A stretch of 64,000 nt of DNA from Neobacillus niacini (GCF_023715415.1 NZ_JAMBOB010000007.1:248001-312000), one strand, 5' to 3'. Positions 8,305 to 16,425 are shown, counted from the first letter of the stretch. Translations and numbers: made by a program. The notes: generated by a model from the sequence alone, not told the origin.

Positions 8305-8415
8305 ATAAACAGAAAGAGGTAAGGGAATAAATCCCTTACCTCTGCCCAGGCGAACGGCTTCGACACCATGTGCTCCCTCGCGGTTATCCGCGTTTCGCCA
8401 GTTACACATGGTCTT
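8305..8415 (-). promoter_or_regulatory. ZTP (pfl) riboswitch upstream of serA
   Basis: On the minus strand the leader contains the conserved blocks of the pfl/ZTP aptamer in order: GTGTAACTGGCG, GGGAGC, then GCCTGGGCA, with a helix GCGGATAACCGC between the first two. A terminator hairpin follows at once and the serA start lies 37 nt past it. ZTP/ZMP signals low 10-formyl-tetrahydrofolate, so expected action is transcription read-through on ligand binding. Confidence 0.85.
8315..8343 (-). terminator. Regulated terminator of the ZTP riboswitch
   Basis: AGAGGTAAGGGA pairs with TCCCTTACCTCT and is followed on the minus strand by TTTCTGTTT. It abuts the conserved GCCTGGGCA block, as in ON-type ZTP riboswitches. 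Confidence 0.75.
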
Positions 8416-8556
8416 TTTAATTTATTTAATATTATCATAAGTCTTTGTAGTTTTCTACCTAAACAAGTTCAATAAAATGTGGACCAATGAAAGACAAAGA
8501 GCTTATGGGTTATTTCCTATATATCCATTAACAAAATTACTACAGTTGAGAATGTG

Positions 8557-8633
8557 ACCGTGGGGACGGTTCTAGTGGTCTTTAATTTAGCAATTTCACC
8601 CCTTACCTCTTCGAGGTAAGGGGTGAAATTGCT
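8557..8633. repeat. Repeat half-unit plus perfect 21-bp palindrome
   Basis: GTGACCGTGGGGACGGTTCT at 8557-8580 is the dispersed left arm. It is followed by 8589-8633, where 21 nt (AGCAATTTCACCCC onward) pair perfectly with 21 nt across a 3-nt loop. The inner part repeats the CCCTTACCTC sequence of the serA terminator. Confidence 0.7.
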
Positions 8634-8796
8634 CCTTCGTTATGGTTGAAGTCACTATAATGGTAAGAAGGTTACTGGATATTTATGTTGAATGATAGGG
8701 AGACTTATCAACTAAAGGGGCAGAAGGGTTCAACAAGAAGGAAATAATTATTTCATCACGAATTAAACCTATAAAACAAAAATTTGGAGGTTATTT

Positions 8797-9147
8797 ATGA
8801 ACCCTATTTTAAATCAAATTGGTACTGTTTTTATTCCTGTAAGTAACATTGAAGAAGCTCGTAATTGGTATTGTGATATATTAGGCTTGCCAGTAGATGG
8901 TGAAATATTATTTGGTCATTTGTATGTATTACCTATGAACGGTACAGGAATTGTATTAGACAGTAAGATTTATTCAAAGGACAACATTTTCAAAACTCCA
9001 CCTTTTCATTTGAACACTAACAATATAGAACAAGCCTATGAGCATATGAAGAATAAGAATGTTGAATTAACCACAGATATTGAGCATAACCACTGGTTTA
9101 ATTTCAAGGACCTTGATGGGAACCATTTAATGGTTTGCAAATGTTAA
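8797..9147 (+). CDS. VOC (glyoxalase-like) family protein
   Basis: A 116-residue single-domain vicinal-oxygen-chelate protein. Metal-site-like positions are seen in the strand QIGTVFIPVSNIEEA, in PPFHLNT and in the closing FKDLDGNHLMV. GGAGG lies upstream of the ATG and a terminator follows. Family members act on small molecules (glyoxalase, dioxygenase or antibiotic-binding types); the substrate cannot be read from the sequence. It is a single-gene unit. Confidence 0.8.
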   Translation: MNPILNQIGTVFIPVSNIEEARNWYCDILGLPVDGEILFGHLYVLPMNGTGIVLDSKIYSKDNIFKTPPFHLNTNNIEQAYEHMKNKNVELTTDIEHNHWFNFKDLDGNHLMVCKC

Positions 9148-9186
9148 CCTGTTGTTCTAAAGGGTGCTAATGTACAACAACGTTAT

Positions 9187-9220
9187 AAAAAGCTCAGAGT
9201 TATTATTCTCTGAGCTTTTT
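9187..9220 (+). terminator. Terminator after VOC gene
   Basis: AAAAGCTCAGAG pairs with CTCTGAGCTTTT around a 9-nt loop, followed by TTTTTG. Confidence 0.85.
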
Positions 9221-9229
9221 GCGTGCTAA

Positions 9230-9716
9230 TTTTACTGCCAAAATGTCTCTCTTTGAATTGCAGCATTTAAAATATTTTTAAAAGGGGTTTCCTGTAATGG
9301 GGCTTGATGACGTATAAGTTGATTTCGAAAAAAACTCTCTTCTAACCTTCGTAGAAAAATATGGAACGACCATTCAGAATCGGATGGGTCTTATTATTTA
9401 GCGGGTGAAGTAAAAGTTGCTTTTGATAGTGGCAGTAGAAGTCACAGAACCATTCAAGTTCTTTATTATTTGGCTCTGTTATTATTCATTGTTGATTTTC
9501 GTGTAGGGTTGAAAATTCATAGGCGGAGAATTTCCGGCTATTGTATATAGAGGAAGCTTAAGAAGCAGATATAAGCGGAGATATTCCGGTTAACTGCCTT
9601 AAATAAGACAAAATCCAAGGATTTGGATGCAATAAGCGGAAAAACTCCGCTTATTTTATGGAAAAATAGGTATTCCCCAATTTAATCGGAAATTCTCCGC
9701 TTATTTTCCAAACACA
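9230..9716. repeat. Intergenic region with AAGCGGA palindromes
   Basis: No convincing gene. Four imperfect short palindromes of the type AAGCGGA-n-TCCGCTTATTTT lie near 9522, 9570, 9640 and 9690. A stop-free frame at about 9318-9551 lacks a start and may be a decayed gene. Confidence 0.5.
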
Positions 9717-9923
9717 GTGAAATCAACATTCAGTTTTAACAGAGACTATTATTTAAATCATTTGTTCCACAAACTGACCGGTCTAATTCCGATTGTTGTC
9801 TTATTTTTTGTGAATCCCAAGTTGAACTTGATTGTCCCTCTATTTTTTATAGCCGTTATGTTTACACCGCCCAAAAAACGAGGTCATTACTCTGACTCTG
9901 ATTACGATGACTTTTCCTCATAA
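9717..9923 (+). CDS. Possible small membrane protein
   Basis: A 68-codon frame from GTG. Two hydrophobic stretches (TGLIPIVVLFFV and LIVPLFFIAVMF) are followed by a charged, Asp/Ser-rich tail. No good ribosome binding site is seen and no family is recognised, so it could be a remnant or a chance frame. Confidence 0.35.
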   Translation: MKSTFSFNRDYYLNHLFHKLTGLIPIVVLFFVNPKLNLIVPLFFIAVMFTPPKKRGHYSDSDYDDFSS

Positions 9924-9928
9924 AAGGA

Positions 9929-9992
9929 AACCGTGAGGATGGTTCTTGTGGTCATGGTTAAAATAAATAAGACCAGGAGAACCCTCCCCATG
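9929..9992. repeat. Dispersed repeat unit
   Basis: GTGAGGATGGTTCTTGTGGTC faces GACCAGGAGAACCCTCCCC across an A/T-rich middle. It is a slightly degraded full unit lying between converging genes, where it could serve as a terminator. Confidence 0.75.
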
Positions 9993-9998
9993 TACCTA

Positions 9999-10337
9999 TC
10001 AAGATAATGTAATCACTTCATATTTTGAAGCTAACTCAATAAAGTGGGCCATCCCGCTAATTTTCCCGGCAACAAGCTTGTCATTTAGCTCATAATAGTC
10101 AACACATGTTTTACAGGCAAGAACGTCAACGCCCTTTTCTTCCAGTTCTCCTAATTGAAGAGAAACAAGCGAGCTTTCCGTTAATGTAAAAACGCCGCGG
10201 TTCATGCAAAAAATTGCCTCAGGCAGTTCCTCCTTTTGCTTAAGAATCGTGAAGAAGGTTTCTAAAACACCTTCACCAAGTTCTTTTTCTCCTTTACCAA
10301 GCTGATCTGAAGCAAGTAAAATTACTTTGTTTTTCAA
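9999..10337 (-). CDS. DsrE/YedF-like protein
   Basis: A 112-residue DsrE/DsrF-type fold, like the C-terminal half of the selenium-metabolism-associated YedF protein (LLASDQLGKGEKELGEGVLETFF; conserved Cys in FCMNRGV and a CKTC pair). There is no N-terminal TusA domain. TTG at 10337 is preferred because GAGGTGGG precedes it closely; GTG at 10346 overlaps that site. Members may handle persulfide or selenium but are poorly characterised. Confidence 0.75.
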   Translation of the reverse strand: MKNKVILLASDQLGKGEKELGEGVLETFFTILKQKEELPEAIFCMNRGVFTLTESSLVSLQLGELEEKGVDVLACKTCVDYYELNDKLVAGKISGMAHFIELASKYEVITLS

Positions 10338-10349
10338 TATTCCCACCTC

Positions 10350-10680
10350 ACAAATTTAATAAATACTATGATAGCATACTTGAGGCATAGAGGAGAAAAG
10401 CAGCCGCATAGGTAGGGACTTCAAATCAACTATCCTATTGTGGTTAATAAGTACGTATGAACAAAAATTAATTTTTCAAAAAGTATTGGTAACTACTAAT
10501 CAAATTTAGTAGTTGCCTTTTTTCATTGTTGCATAATAGAATTTGCGTCTTTAAATAAAGCGAATAACCCCGTTCCTTTCTTCTAGTAGCCTAAAACCGC
10601 TTTTTAAAAGTTTATTTTCGATGACCCTGTCCTTTTCGCCTGCTTTTCCATATATAAAAGGGTGAAAGGAGGTGATTACA
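10350..10680. other. Intergenic; leader of second DUF1659 cassette
   Basis: From 10534 onward it is similar to 4077-4234, so it was copied together with the two genes that follow. The first half (10350-10533) holds no gene; the YedF promoter should lie here on the minus strand. Confidence 0.5.
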
Positions 10681-10899
10681 ATGGCACAAGCAATTCTTGC
10701 AACCACTAAGTTACGTGTGGTGTTCCAGGTGGGTTTAGGTGAAGATGGCAAACCGCTTCTAAAGGCGAAGACTTTCAGCAATATCCAAAGATTAGCGACA
10801 GCTGACCAACTTTTACAAGCCGCACAAGCGGTTATCGGTTTGTCCAATGATACTCTCAGCAGCATTGAGAGAGTCGACAATTCCGAATTACTAGCGTAA
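10681..10899 (+). CDS. DUF1659 family small protein, copy 2
   Basis: A 72-residue near-identical copy of the protein at 4235 (VIGL replaces VISL). AGGAGG lies 8 nt before the ATG. It begins the second DUF1659-DUF2922 cassette. Very low divergence from the first copy means a recent duplication or ongoing gene conversion. Function is unknown. Confidence 0.85.
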   Translation: MAQAILATTKLRVVFQVGLGEDGKPLLKAKTFSNIQRLATADQLLQAAQAVIGLSNDTLSSIERVDNSELLA

Positions 10900-10931
10900 T
10901 AGAAAATAAATGATAGGAGGAGGTGAATAAA

Positions 10932-11150
10932 ATGGCTAAAACATTAGAATTAGAGTTTGTTACGGAGTTCGGGAAACCTGCCCGTTTATCAGTAGAAAAT
11001 CCGAAGGAACCGATTGAGGAAGCAGTCGTGAAGGCAGCGATGGAAGAAATGATCGCATCTGGAGTTTTCACATCAACAAATGGGAACTTTACTTCTGTTA
11101 AAGGAGCACGAGTGATAGATCGGAATGTAACGGAATATGAAATCGTTTAA
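10932..11150 (+). CDS. DUF2922 family small protein, copy 2
   Basis: A 72-residue near-copy of 4487, with GGAGGAGGTG upstream, 32 nt after DUF1659. A GC-rich hairpin follows, but the YvrJ gene found in the first cassette is missing here. Function is unknown. Confidence 0.85.
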   Translation: MAKTLELEFVTEFGKPARLSVENPKEPIEEAVVKAAMEEMIASGVFTSTNGNFTSVKGARVIDRNVTEYEIV

Positions 11151-11735
11151 TCGGGTACTGGGCCGGTTTCCAAGGGAAGCCGGCCTTCGGTACTACTAAT
11201 TGTTTGATGGGATGATTAAGAACATAAGGCTATATTCACGACAAAAAAATCAGTAGAAAACTTACTGGGTCCTTTTTACATAAGGGTTCATCGCACTTTC
11301 AATCAAACGTTTGATGGGCATTTCGTATAGAGATGTGTGTCAGGTTATGACATTTACTAGTTTCTATTGTCTATTTTGAGGAAGGGCCAACATACTCTCT
11401 ACTTTTCTTCGGCAAATTATTCATTTCAAAACAATAGAAAGTTCTTTTACTAAAGGGAGTCATTGTCTATCTAATCAAACGTTTGATTAGTGGCATTGGG
11501 TTTAACTAAACTATTGATTAGAATCGCTGCATCTATTGGCAATGCAGGATTTGTCCTTCTGAGAGGCGGTGAAAAGTGTCGAAAAGACGGATGCATTCAA
11601 AAGCCTTTGGCTGCTATTGAATGGATATTATATAAGTGATGAAAAGTTTGCGGGTCGTGAGAATTCCATTATTTTATGAATAGAAAGGGCTGAACTATCT
11701 ACTTTTATGTATGGATAGTTCAGCCCTTATTTTCT
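11151..11735. other. Intergenic with two TCAAACGTTTGA palindromes
   Basis: Holds the GGCCGG hairpin at 11161-11184, then a perfect palindrome ATCAAACGTTTGAT (11302-11315) and a longer perfect one, CTAATCAAACGTTTGATTAG (11471-11490), 169 nt apart. A half-site GTTTGATGGGATG lies near 11205. They look like operators of a TetR- or LacI-type repressor, but no such regulator or controlled gene remains, so this may be the bed of a deleted operon. Confidence 0.55.
11685..11728. terminator. Bidirectional terminator
   Basis: AAGGGCTGAACTATC pairs with GATAGTTCAGCCCTT. It lies 8 nt from the stop of the oxidoreductase gene and has T-rich flanks on both strands. Confidence 0.8.
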
Positions 11736-12833
11736 TTAAGAGAACGCTGGGAAGGAAGCATCCTCCGCCCATGGCTGCTGAACAGTCTTTACTACTTCCC
11801 CAGAAACGATGGCTTTTTCCATCATAATACCAAGATACTGATCCTGAGAGGCTTCAGCAAGGCTATAAAAGCTCCGGCCGCCCGCTACATATTCGCCCAT
11901 TTTCTTTAAGCATGAAGCGATGGCTATTTCATCATCATACAGTCTTCCCGGAATAAAAGGATTCCGATAAACCCAGCGTTCTCCTGCCATGATTCCTTCT
12001 AGGTAGTGTCCTTCTTGGTTTTCCTCTTCGCCTTTGTTTAGCCTCTTTAAATCTAAATAAACTGGTGTTGAATAATCTCCCAATAGTGATATGCGGTTAT
12101 CGAATATTTCTCCTCTGTCTCCACGAAGTGATAGATGATTGGAACGAATCCATGAACGATGCTGATCTTGTGTGAAATCATAGATTCCTAACTTCCCGTC
12201 AAACTCAAGCCAAACCAAGTCCCGTTCAGCCGAGATGAGTTTTTCTTCTTTTGGAGGGCCGCTGCGATTGGGGCCAGCCAGAATTGGCGCTTCAAATCTC
12301 ATTCCTCGAATGCTGGCATCCTCGAAGCCAATTCCGAGCATTTTCCTTATCAAGCTTACGCCATGATAAAAATGGGAAATCGAAACGGTGGCTTGTGAGA
12401 CATTTCCTACTCTTCCGGAATCTATTAATGATAGTCTTGCTTGCTGGATCGGATGTAGATGATATTGTTCGGCAACCTGCACTTTGGCTCCTATACAAGT
12501 AAGTTTCTCGTGAAGGGTTACTAAGCCCTCTATTGATGGAGCGGGTGGCGTTTCAGCTAGTGCGGGTATACCAAGCTCGCCCAATTGAAGCAAATAGTCA
12601 GGCACGGCTGATCCGCTAACGGATACAACCATAAAGTCAGGGTTTTCATTTTCCAAGAGTTGAGCCAAGTTCCGGTATGTAGTGACATTCCACTTTTTTT
12701 CTAACAGGTTCCCCTTGTGTTCGTCCCTGACCACCAATCCGCATACACGAAATTGCTCAGGAAGAGCCTGGGCAATTCTAAGATAATATTGAGCTCGAAA
12801 ACTGGCACCGCCAATAATACTGAATGAAATCAC
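11736..12833 (-). CDS. Gfo/Idh/MocA family oxidoreductase
   Basis: About 365 residues. The N-terminal nucleotide-binding domain begins ISFSIIGGASFRAQYYLRI, a variant of the usual GxGxxG. The Gfo/Idh/MocA signature appears as IPALAETPPAP (normally EKP, here ETP, so the usual Lys is Thr), and VAEQYHLHPIQQA matches the substrate region. GTG 12833 is chosen because GGGAGG lies 8 nt upstream; a longer frame reaches 12869. The substrate is probably a sugar or inositol derivative. The missing EKP lysine is notable because it usually aids catalysis. Confidence 0.75.
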   Translation of the reverse strand: MISFSIIGGASFRAQYYLRIAQALPEQFRVCGLVVRDEHKGNLLEKKWNVTTYRNLAQLLENENPDFMVVSVSGSAVPDYLLQLGELGIPALAETPPAPSIEGLVTLHEKLTCIGAKVQVAEQYHLHPIQQARLSLIDSGRVGNVSQATVSISHFYHGVSLIRKMLGIGFEDASIRGMRFEAPILAGPNRSGPPKEEKLISAERDLVWLEFDGKLGIYDFTQDQHRSWIRSNHLSLRGDRGEIFDNRISLLGDYSTPVYLDLKRLNKGEEENQEGHYLEGIMAGERWVYRNPFIPGRLYDDEIAIASCLKKMGEYVAGGRSFYSLAEASQDQYLGIMMEKAIVSGEVVKTVQQPWAEDASFPAFS

Positions 12834-12867
12834 AGTGAATTTCCTCCCGACTTTGATTGTGTTATAC

Positions 12868-12877
12868 ACTTAGTTTA
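12868..12877. promoter_or_regulatory. Half-site of a TAAACTAAGT motif
   Basis: ACTTAGTTTA upstream of the oxidoreductase is identical to each arm of the inverted repeat before the epimerase gene at 14496-14520. A shared regulator is possible; only a half-site is present here. Confidence 0.35.
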
Positions 12878-12904
12878 GACGACCAACAATCGAGGTACAA
12901 TACA

Positions 12905-12950
12905 AAGTTTTCACGTGACCGTGACCATGGGGACGGTTCGGCGTCCCCAA
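12905..12950. repeat. Dispersed repeat, degraded unit
   Basis: GTGACCGTGACCATGGGGAC followed by GGTTCGGCGTCCCC, a shortened repeat whose middle is deleted so the arms nearly touch. Confidence 0.65.
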
Positions 12951-12957
12951 TGAACAT

Positions 12958-13449
12958 TTAACACAATACAATGATTTTATAGGGAGTTGTTTGGGCTGGA
13001 ATGCTGAATGTGGCTGGACCATATACAACGAGTAGATTTCGGTTTATTGGGTTCAATGAGAACGGTTGATTGTTTTGCAATAGTATCGGAGTATAACTCG
13101 AAATATTTACTTGTAACTGACCATCGCTACTCACCAGCTGGCTGTTAAAAAAGTCCACCTTTACATTTTGGTAAGGGTTATTTTTTACGATAATGAGGGC
13201 TTGATATTGTGGTGGGTAAATAAGAATGACAGGTACATTGACATCATAAAAACCAGTTACTGTGTCTCCAACTGAAACCATAACATGGTCTAGAAAATAG
13301 GTGGTTGGGCTAATTACGAAATTTACGATGGAACCATCTCCATTTAATAAGGACATTAATTTATAGCATCCATTTAATTCCTCATCTGAGCCTATTAAAT
13401 AATCTTGAATCGAGGACACTGTACCAGAAAAAGAACCGTATTTCTTCAT
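12958..13449 (-). CDS. Hypothetical beta-rich protein
   Basis: A 163-residue protein starting MKKYGSFSGTVSSIQDY; GGAGGGG precedes this ATG, so the upstream start is rejected. Alternating hydrophobic residues and the stretch GTVSSI ... VSVGDTVTGFYD suggest an OB-like or small beta-barrel fold. There is no signal peptide or membrane segment. It is divergent from the VCBS-repeat gene at 13635, which may be functionally linked. The family is not recognised. Confidence 0.65.
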   Translation of the reverse strand: MKKYGSFSGTVSSIQDYLIGSDEELNGCYKLMSLLNGDGSIVNFVISPTTYFLDHVMVSVGDTVTGFYDVNVPVILIYPPQYQALIIVKNNPYQNVKVDFFNSQLVSSDGQLQVNISSYTPILLQNNQPFSLNPINRNLLVVYGPATFSIPAQTTPYKIIVLC

Positions 13450-13634
13450 TTTTTCCCCTCCATTTTGATGAATCATTAATGAAATTCAAACATTCGGAAA
13501 CTTCGTGAGCGGAGAGCGTATGATATTTTAATGTCATTTCAGTGAGCCTTATAGATTTTATGAGGCTGGTGCTTAGATATTACTACATGAAGGCCAGTTA
13601 AGATGATGGTAGTCATCATGAAAAGAGGGATGTT

Positions 13635-14363
13635 ATGTATAACTATTATGCTAGGACAACGATGAATCAGCACAGTATTGTTGCGTTTGCGCAGGGGGAT
13701 GTAACGGGGGATCGGATACATGATATTGTCTATTTAACCGGAGTAAAGACTCCAGATAGTCCATTTACTCAAAATATCACCCTGCATGTTCAAAATGGAA
13801 GAACTGGCGAGGTAAAAACTGTTCCACTTCGTGAAAATGCTGGCTACAATCCTACGATATTCTTGGGGGATTTTACTGGGGATGGTGTAGAGGATATTTT
13901 AATCAGTATTGCTACAGGCGGCAGCGGGGGAATCATGTACCATTATATTTATTCCTTTTTGGAAAATAGAGCCCAATTACTCTTTGATTTCAATGTATAT
14001 AATGAGCAATATCAATACGAGGTTACGTATCAAGACAACTACAAAGTGGAAGTCGTCAGCAAAATCAATCATAAAAAGTACCTGATAGACATTTCAACAA
14101 GAGATGCTGAGTATTTAAATGAAATATATGATGCAAATGGTAAATTGAAAAGCCCAATCACAGGCTTTGTGAATCCTCTAAGTGGCTTGTATCCGGTAGA
14201 TTTTGATTCAAATAAAGTGTATGAGCTGCTGGCTTATCAAAAAATTGCAGGAAGATATAATGCAGACTCTTTAGGGTATGTGTTGAATACTTTAGGATGG
14301 TTGGATAATCGATTTGTGTTGCAAAATCAGAATGTGGCTATTTTCGGGGGAGATGTTGGTTGA
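13635..14363 (+). CDS. VCBS/FG-GAP repeat protein
   Basis: A 242-residue protein with calcium-loop-like FG-GAP motifs: GDVTGDRIHDIVYL (about 23-36), GDFTGDGVEDILISI (about 79-93) and a weaker VDFDSNKVYELLAY near 195. These repeats form beta-propeller blades. There is no signal peptide, so it may be cytosolic or spore-associated. GAGGGA lies upstream of the ATG. It is divergent from the beta-rich hypothetical gene. The precise role is unknown. Confidence 0.75.
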   Translation: MYNYYARTTMNQHSIVAFAQGDVTGDRIHDIVYLTGVKTPDSPFTQNITLHVQNGRTGEVKTVPLRENAGYNPTIFLGDFTGDGVEDILISIATGGSGGIMYHYIYSFLENRAQLLFDFNVYNEQYQYEVTYQDNYKVEVVSKINHKKYLIDISTRDAEYLNEIYDANGKLKSPITGFVNPLSGLYPVDFDSNKVYELLAYQKIAGRYNADSLGYVLNTLGWLDNRFVLQNQNVAIFGGDVG

Positions 14364-14369
14364 GACCGG

Positions 14370-14440
14370 GTGACCGTGGGGAGGGTTCTTGTGGTCATGG
14401 ATACTATAAAAAAGTCCAGGAGATTCGTCCCCATTTACCC
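14370..14440. repeat. Dispersed repeat unit
   Basis: GTGACCGTGGGGAGGGTTCT, TGTGGTCATG, then GTCCAGGAGATTCGTCCCC. A full unit with slightly diverged arms. Confidence 0.75.
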
Positions 14441-14476
14441 TTTTTTTTTTGCCAGCCAACAGGTATTACTTGAAAA

Positions 14477-14520
14477 TTGAAAACGTTTTACATATACTTA
14501 GTTTATATGATAAACTAAGT
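14477..14520 (+). promoter_or_regulatory. Putative cre-like site and operator before epimerase
   Basis: TTGAAAACGTTTTACA (14477-14492) resembles a CcpA/LacI-family cre site. Next, ACTTAGTTTA (14496-14505) and TAAACTAAGT (14511-14520) form a perfect 10-bp inverted repeat with a 5-nt spacer. The palindrome could be an operator close to the promoter of the epimerase operon. Confidence 0.55.
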
Positions 14521-14572
14521 TCAATGCGAAATTCGTTTTAGGAACCACTCAATTCGTAGATGGAGGGTTAAA

Positions 14573-15424
14573 ATGAAGAAAAAGGTAGTAGTAACAGGTG
14601 GAAGTGGCCTACTTGGTCGAGAGGTTATAAAAGAATTTTTGGAACATGGGTATGAAGTCGTTAATGCAGATATGAAGCATCCAAAGGAAGCACTATGCAG
14701 AACGGTCCTAACTGACTTAACCAATCTTGGTGAAGTATATGGGGTATTAGCAGGTGCTGATGCAGTTGTCCATCTTGCAGCGATTCCGGTTGCCTATTCT
14801 CATCCAAACGAAGTGACTTTTGCAAATAATGTTATGTCCACTTATAACATTTTAGAAGCTGCAGGGAATTTAGGGATTAAAAAGGCTGTCATCTCTTCGA
14901 GTGAATCGTCCTATGGTATTTGTTTTTCAAGGCAAAATTTACAACCACAGTATGTACCAATCGATGAGGACCACCCGCAATTGCCGGAAGAAAGCTATGG
15001 TTTATCCAAGATTGTCAATGAGAAAACAGCGGATATGATTCACCGCAGAACGGGAATGCAGGTAGTATCCTTCCGATTAGGAAATGTCATTTCTCCTGAA
15101 ATGTATCAGAATTTCCCTGGATTCATTCACAATCCCCAGCAGCGAAAAACAATATTGTGGAGTTATATTGATACACGAGATGCAGCGGCTGCTTATCGAT
15201 TAGCCGTTGAGACGGACGGACTTGGATCTGTTGCCCTTAATATCGGAGCAGATGAAACAAGTATGGATATTGAGAGCAAACAGCTCATGGAAATATGCTA
15301 CCCGGATGTTAAGGATTTTAGAAAAGAACTATCAGGCTTTGAGCCGCTGTTAAACAACGAAAAAGCTAAGAGTCTTCTAAATTGGGAGCCTATTCATAAG
15401 TGGAGAAACTACGTAAATCTATAA
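14573..15424 (+). CDS. NAD-dependent epimerase/dehydratase
   Basis: A 283-residue extended short-chain dehydrogenase. The N-terminal motif TGGSGLLG binds NAD, HLAAIP marks the nucleotide site, and catalysis uses Ser in SSSESSYG and YGLSK (YxxxK). It resembles UDP-sugar epimerases and uronate dehydrogenases; the exact sugar is not evident. GGAGGG precedes the ATG. It is followed 39 nt later by an aldo/keto reductase, probably as an operon behind a cre-like site. Confidence 0.82.
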   Translation: MKKKVVVTGGSGLLGREVIKEFLEHGYEVVNADMKHPKEALCRTVLTDLTNLGEVYGVLAGADAVVHLAAIPVAYSHPNEVTFANNVMSTYNILEAAGNLGIKKAVISSSESSYGICFSRQNLQPQYVPIDEDHPQLPEESYGLSKIVNEKTADMIHRRTGMQVVSFRLGNVISPEMYQNFPGFIHNPQQRKTILWSYIDTRDAAAAYRLAVETDGLGSVALNIGADETSMDIESKQLMEICYPDVKDFRKELSGFEPLLNNEKAKSLLNWEPIHKWRNYVNL

Positions 15425-15463
15425 TTCTATCTATTAAACTATCATTTAAGGAGTGACAAAATA

Positions 15464-16303
15464 ATGTTGAATACTTTACAAAGCACAACCACCTTACATA
15501 ACGGTGTAAAAATGCCATGGCTGGGCTTAGGTGTCTTTAAGGTTGAGGACGGAGCGGAAGTTGTGAATTCCGTAAAAAGTGCTCTTGAAGTTGGCTACAG
15601 AAGCATTGATACTGCCGCTATTTACCGAAATGAAGAAGGAGTCGGCAAAGCGCTTGCGGAATCCAATGTACCTAGAGAAGAACTATTTATTACCACAAAA
15701 ATTTGGAACGCTGATCATGGCTATGAAGCAGCGCTTGCGGCTTTTGATGTGTGTTTGGAGAAACTAGGATTAGACTATTTAGACCTTCTTTTAATTCACT
15801 GGCCACTTCCGTCACAAGGAAAATATGTAGAAACATGGAAAGCGCTGGAGAAGCTGTATAAGGATGGACGTGTTCGTGCCATTGGTGTAAGTAATTTTAA
15901 AGTCCATCACCTTGAAGAAATCATTGCAAACTGTGAAATTATTCCGATGGTGAATCAGGTAGAATATCATCCACGATTTAACCAACGAGAATTGCATGAG
16001 TTTTGTAAAAAGCATGGTATCCAGCTTGAAGCGTGGTCGCCATTAATGCAAGGTGGTCTTCTTGAAGAACCCACTTTGGTTGAAATTGCCGAAAAATACA
16101 ATAAGTCAACTGCCCAAGTCATTATCCGCTGGGATATACAAACAGGAGTCGTGACGATTCCTAAGTCAGTCAAGGCTCACCGTATAGCTGAGAATGCTGA
16201 TATCTTTGATTTTGAACTTTCACAAGAGGATATGGACAAAATCAATGCCCTCAATCAGGACCAACGTATGTTTGCTGATCCTGATGATTTTAATAAAATA
16301 TAA
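15464..16303 (+). CDS. yvgN: Aldo/keto reductase, YvgN-like
   Basis: A 279-residue (beta/alpha)8 NADPH reductase with the full family signature: GYRSIDTAAIYRNEEGVG with catalytic Asp and Tyr, Lys in ITTKIWN, His in LLIHWP, and the cofactor motif IPKSVKAHRIAEN. It closely resembles Bacillus subtilis YvgN, a glyoxal/methylglyoxal reductase. AAGGAG lies upstream of the ATG and a terminator follows. The symbol is by similarity. Confidence 0.88.
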   Translation: MLNTLQSTTTLHNGVKMPWLGLGVFKVEDGAEVVNSVKSALEVGYRSIDTAAIYRNEEGVGKALAESNVPREELFITTKIWNADHGYEAALAAFDVCLEKLGLDYLDLLLIHWPLPSQGKYVETWKALEKLYKDGRVRAIGVSNFKVHHLEEIIANCEIIPMVNQVEYHPRFNQRELHEFCKKHGIQLEAWSPLMQGGLLEEPTLVEIAEKYNKSTAQVIIRWDIQTGVVTIPKSVKAHRIAENADIFDFELSQEDMDKINALNQDQRMFADPDDFNKI

Positions 16304-16308
16304 AAAAT

Positions 16309-16340
16309 AGACCTTCTTTTTTTAAAAGAAGGTCTGTTTT
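16309..16340 (+). terminator. Terminator after aldo/keto reductase
   Basis: AGACCTTCTTTT pairs with AAAAGAAGGTCT and is followed by GTTTTC, 6 nt after the stop codon. Confidence 0.85.
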
Positions 16341-16346
16341 CTTGAT

Positions 16347-16425
16347 GAGGGTGACCGTGGGGACGGTTCAGTTCTTGTGGTCAAGGTTACTATAAAAATG
16401 ACCAGAAGAACCGCCCCCATGAACA
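16347..16425. repeat. Dispersed repeat unit
   Basis: GGTGACCGTGGGGACGGTTC ... TTGTGGTCAAGG, then ATGACCAGAAGAACCGCCCC. A full unit between two converging genes. Confidence 0.8.

Noticed and set aside
9318-9551. Possible coding sequence between VOC and the small membrane ORF
   Set aside because: Stop-free but without start codon, ribosome binding site or recognisable family.
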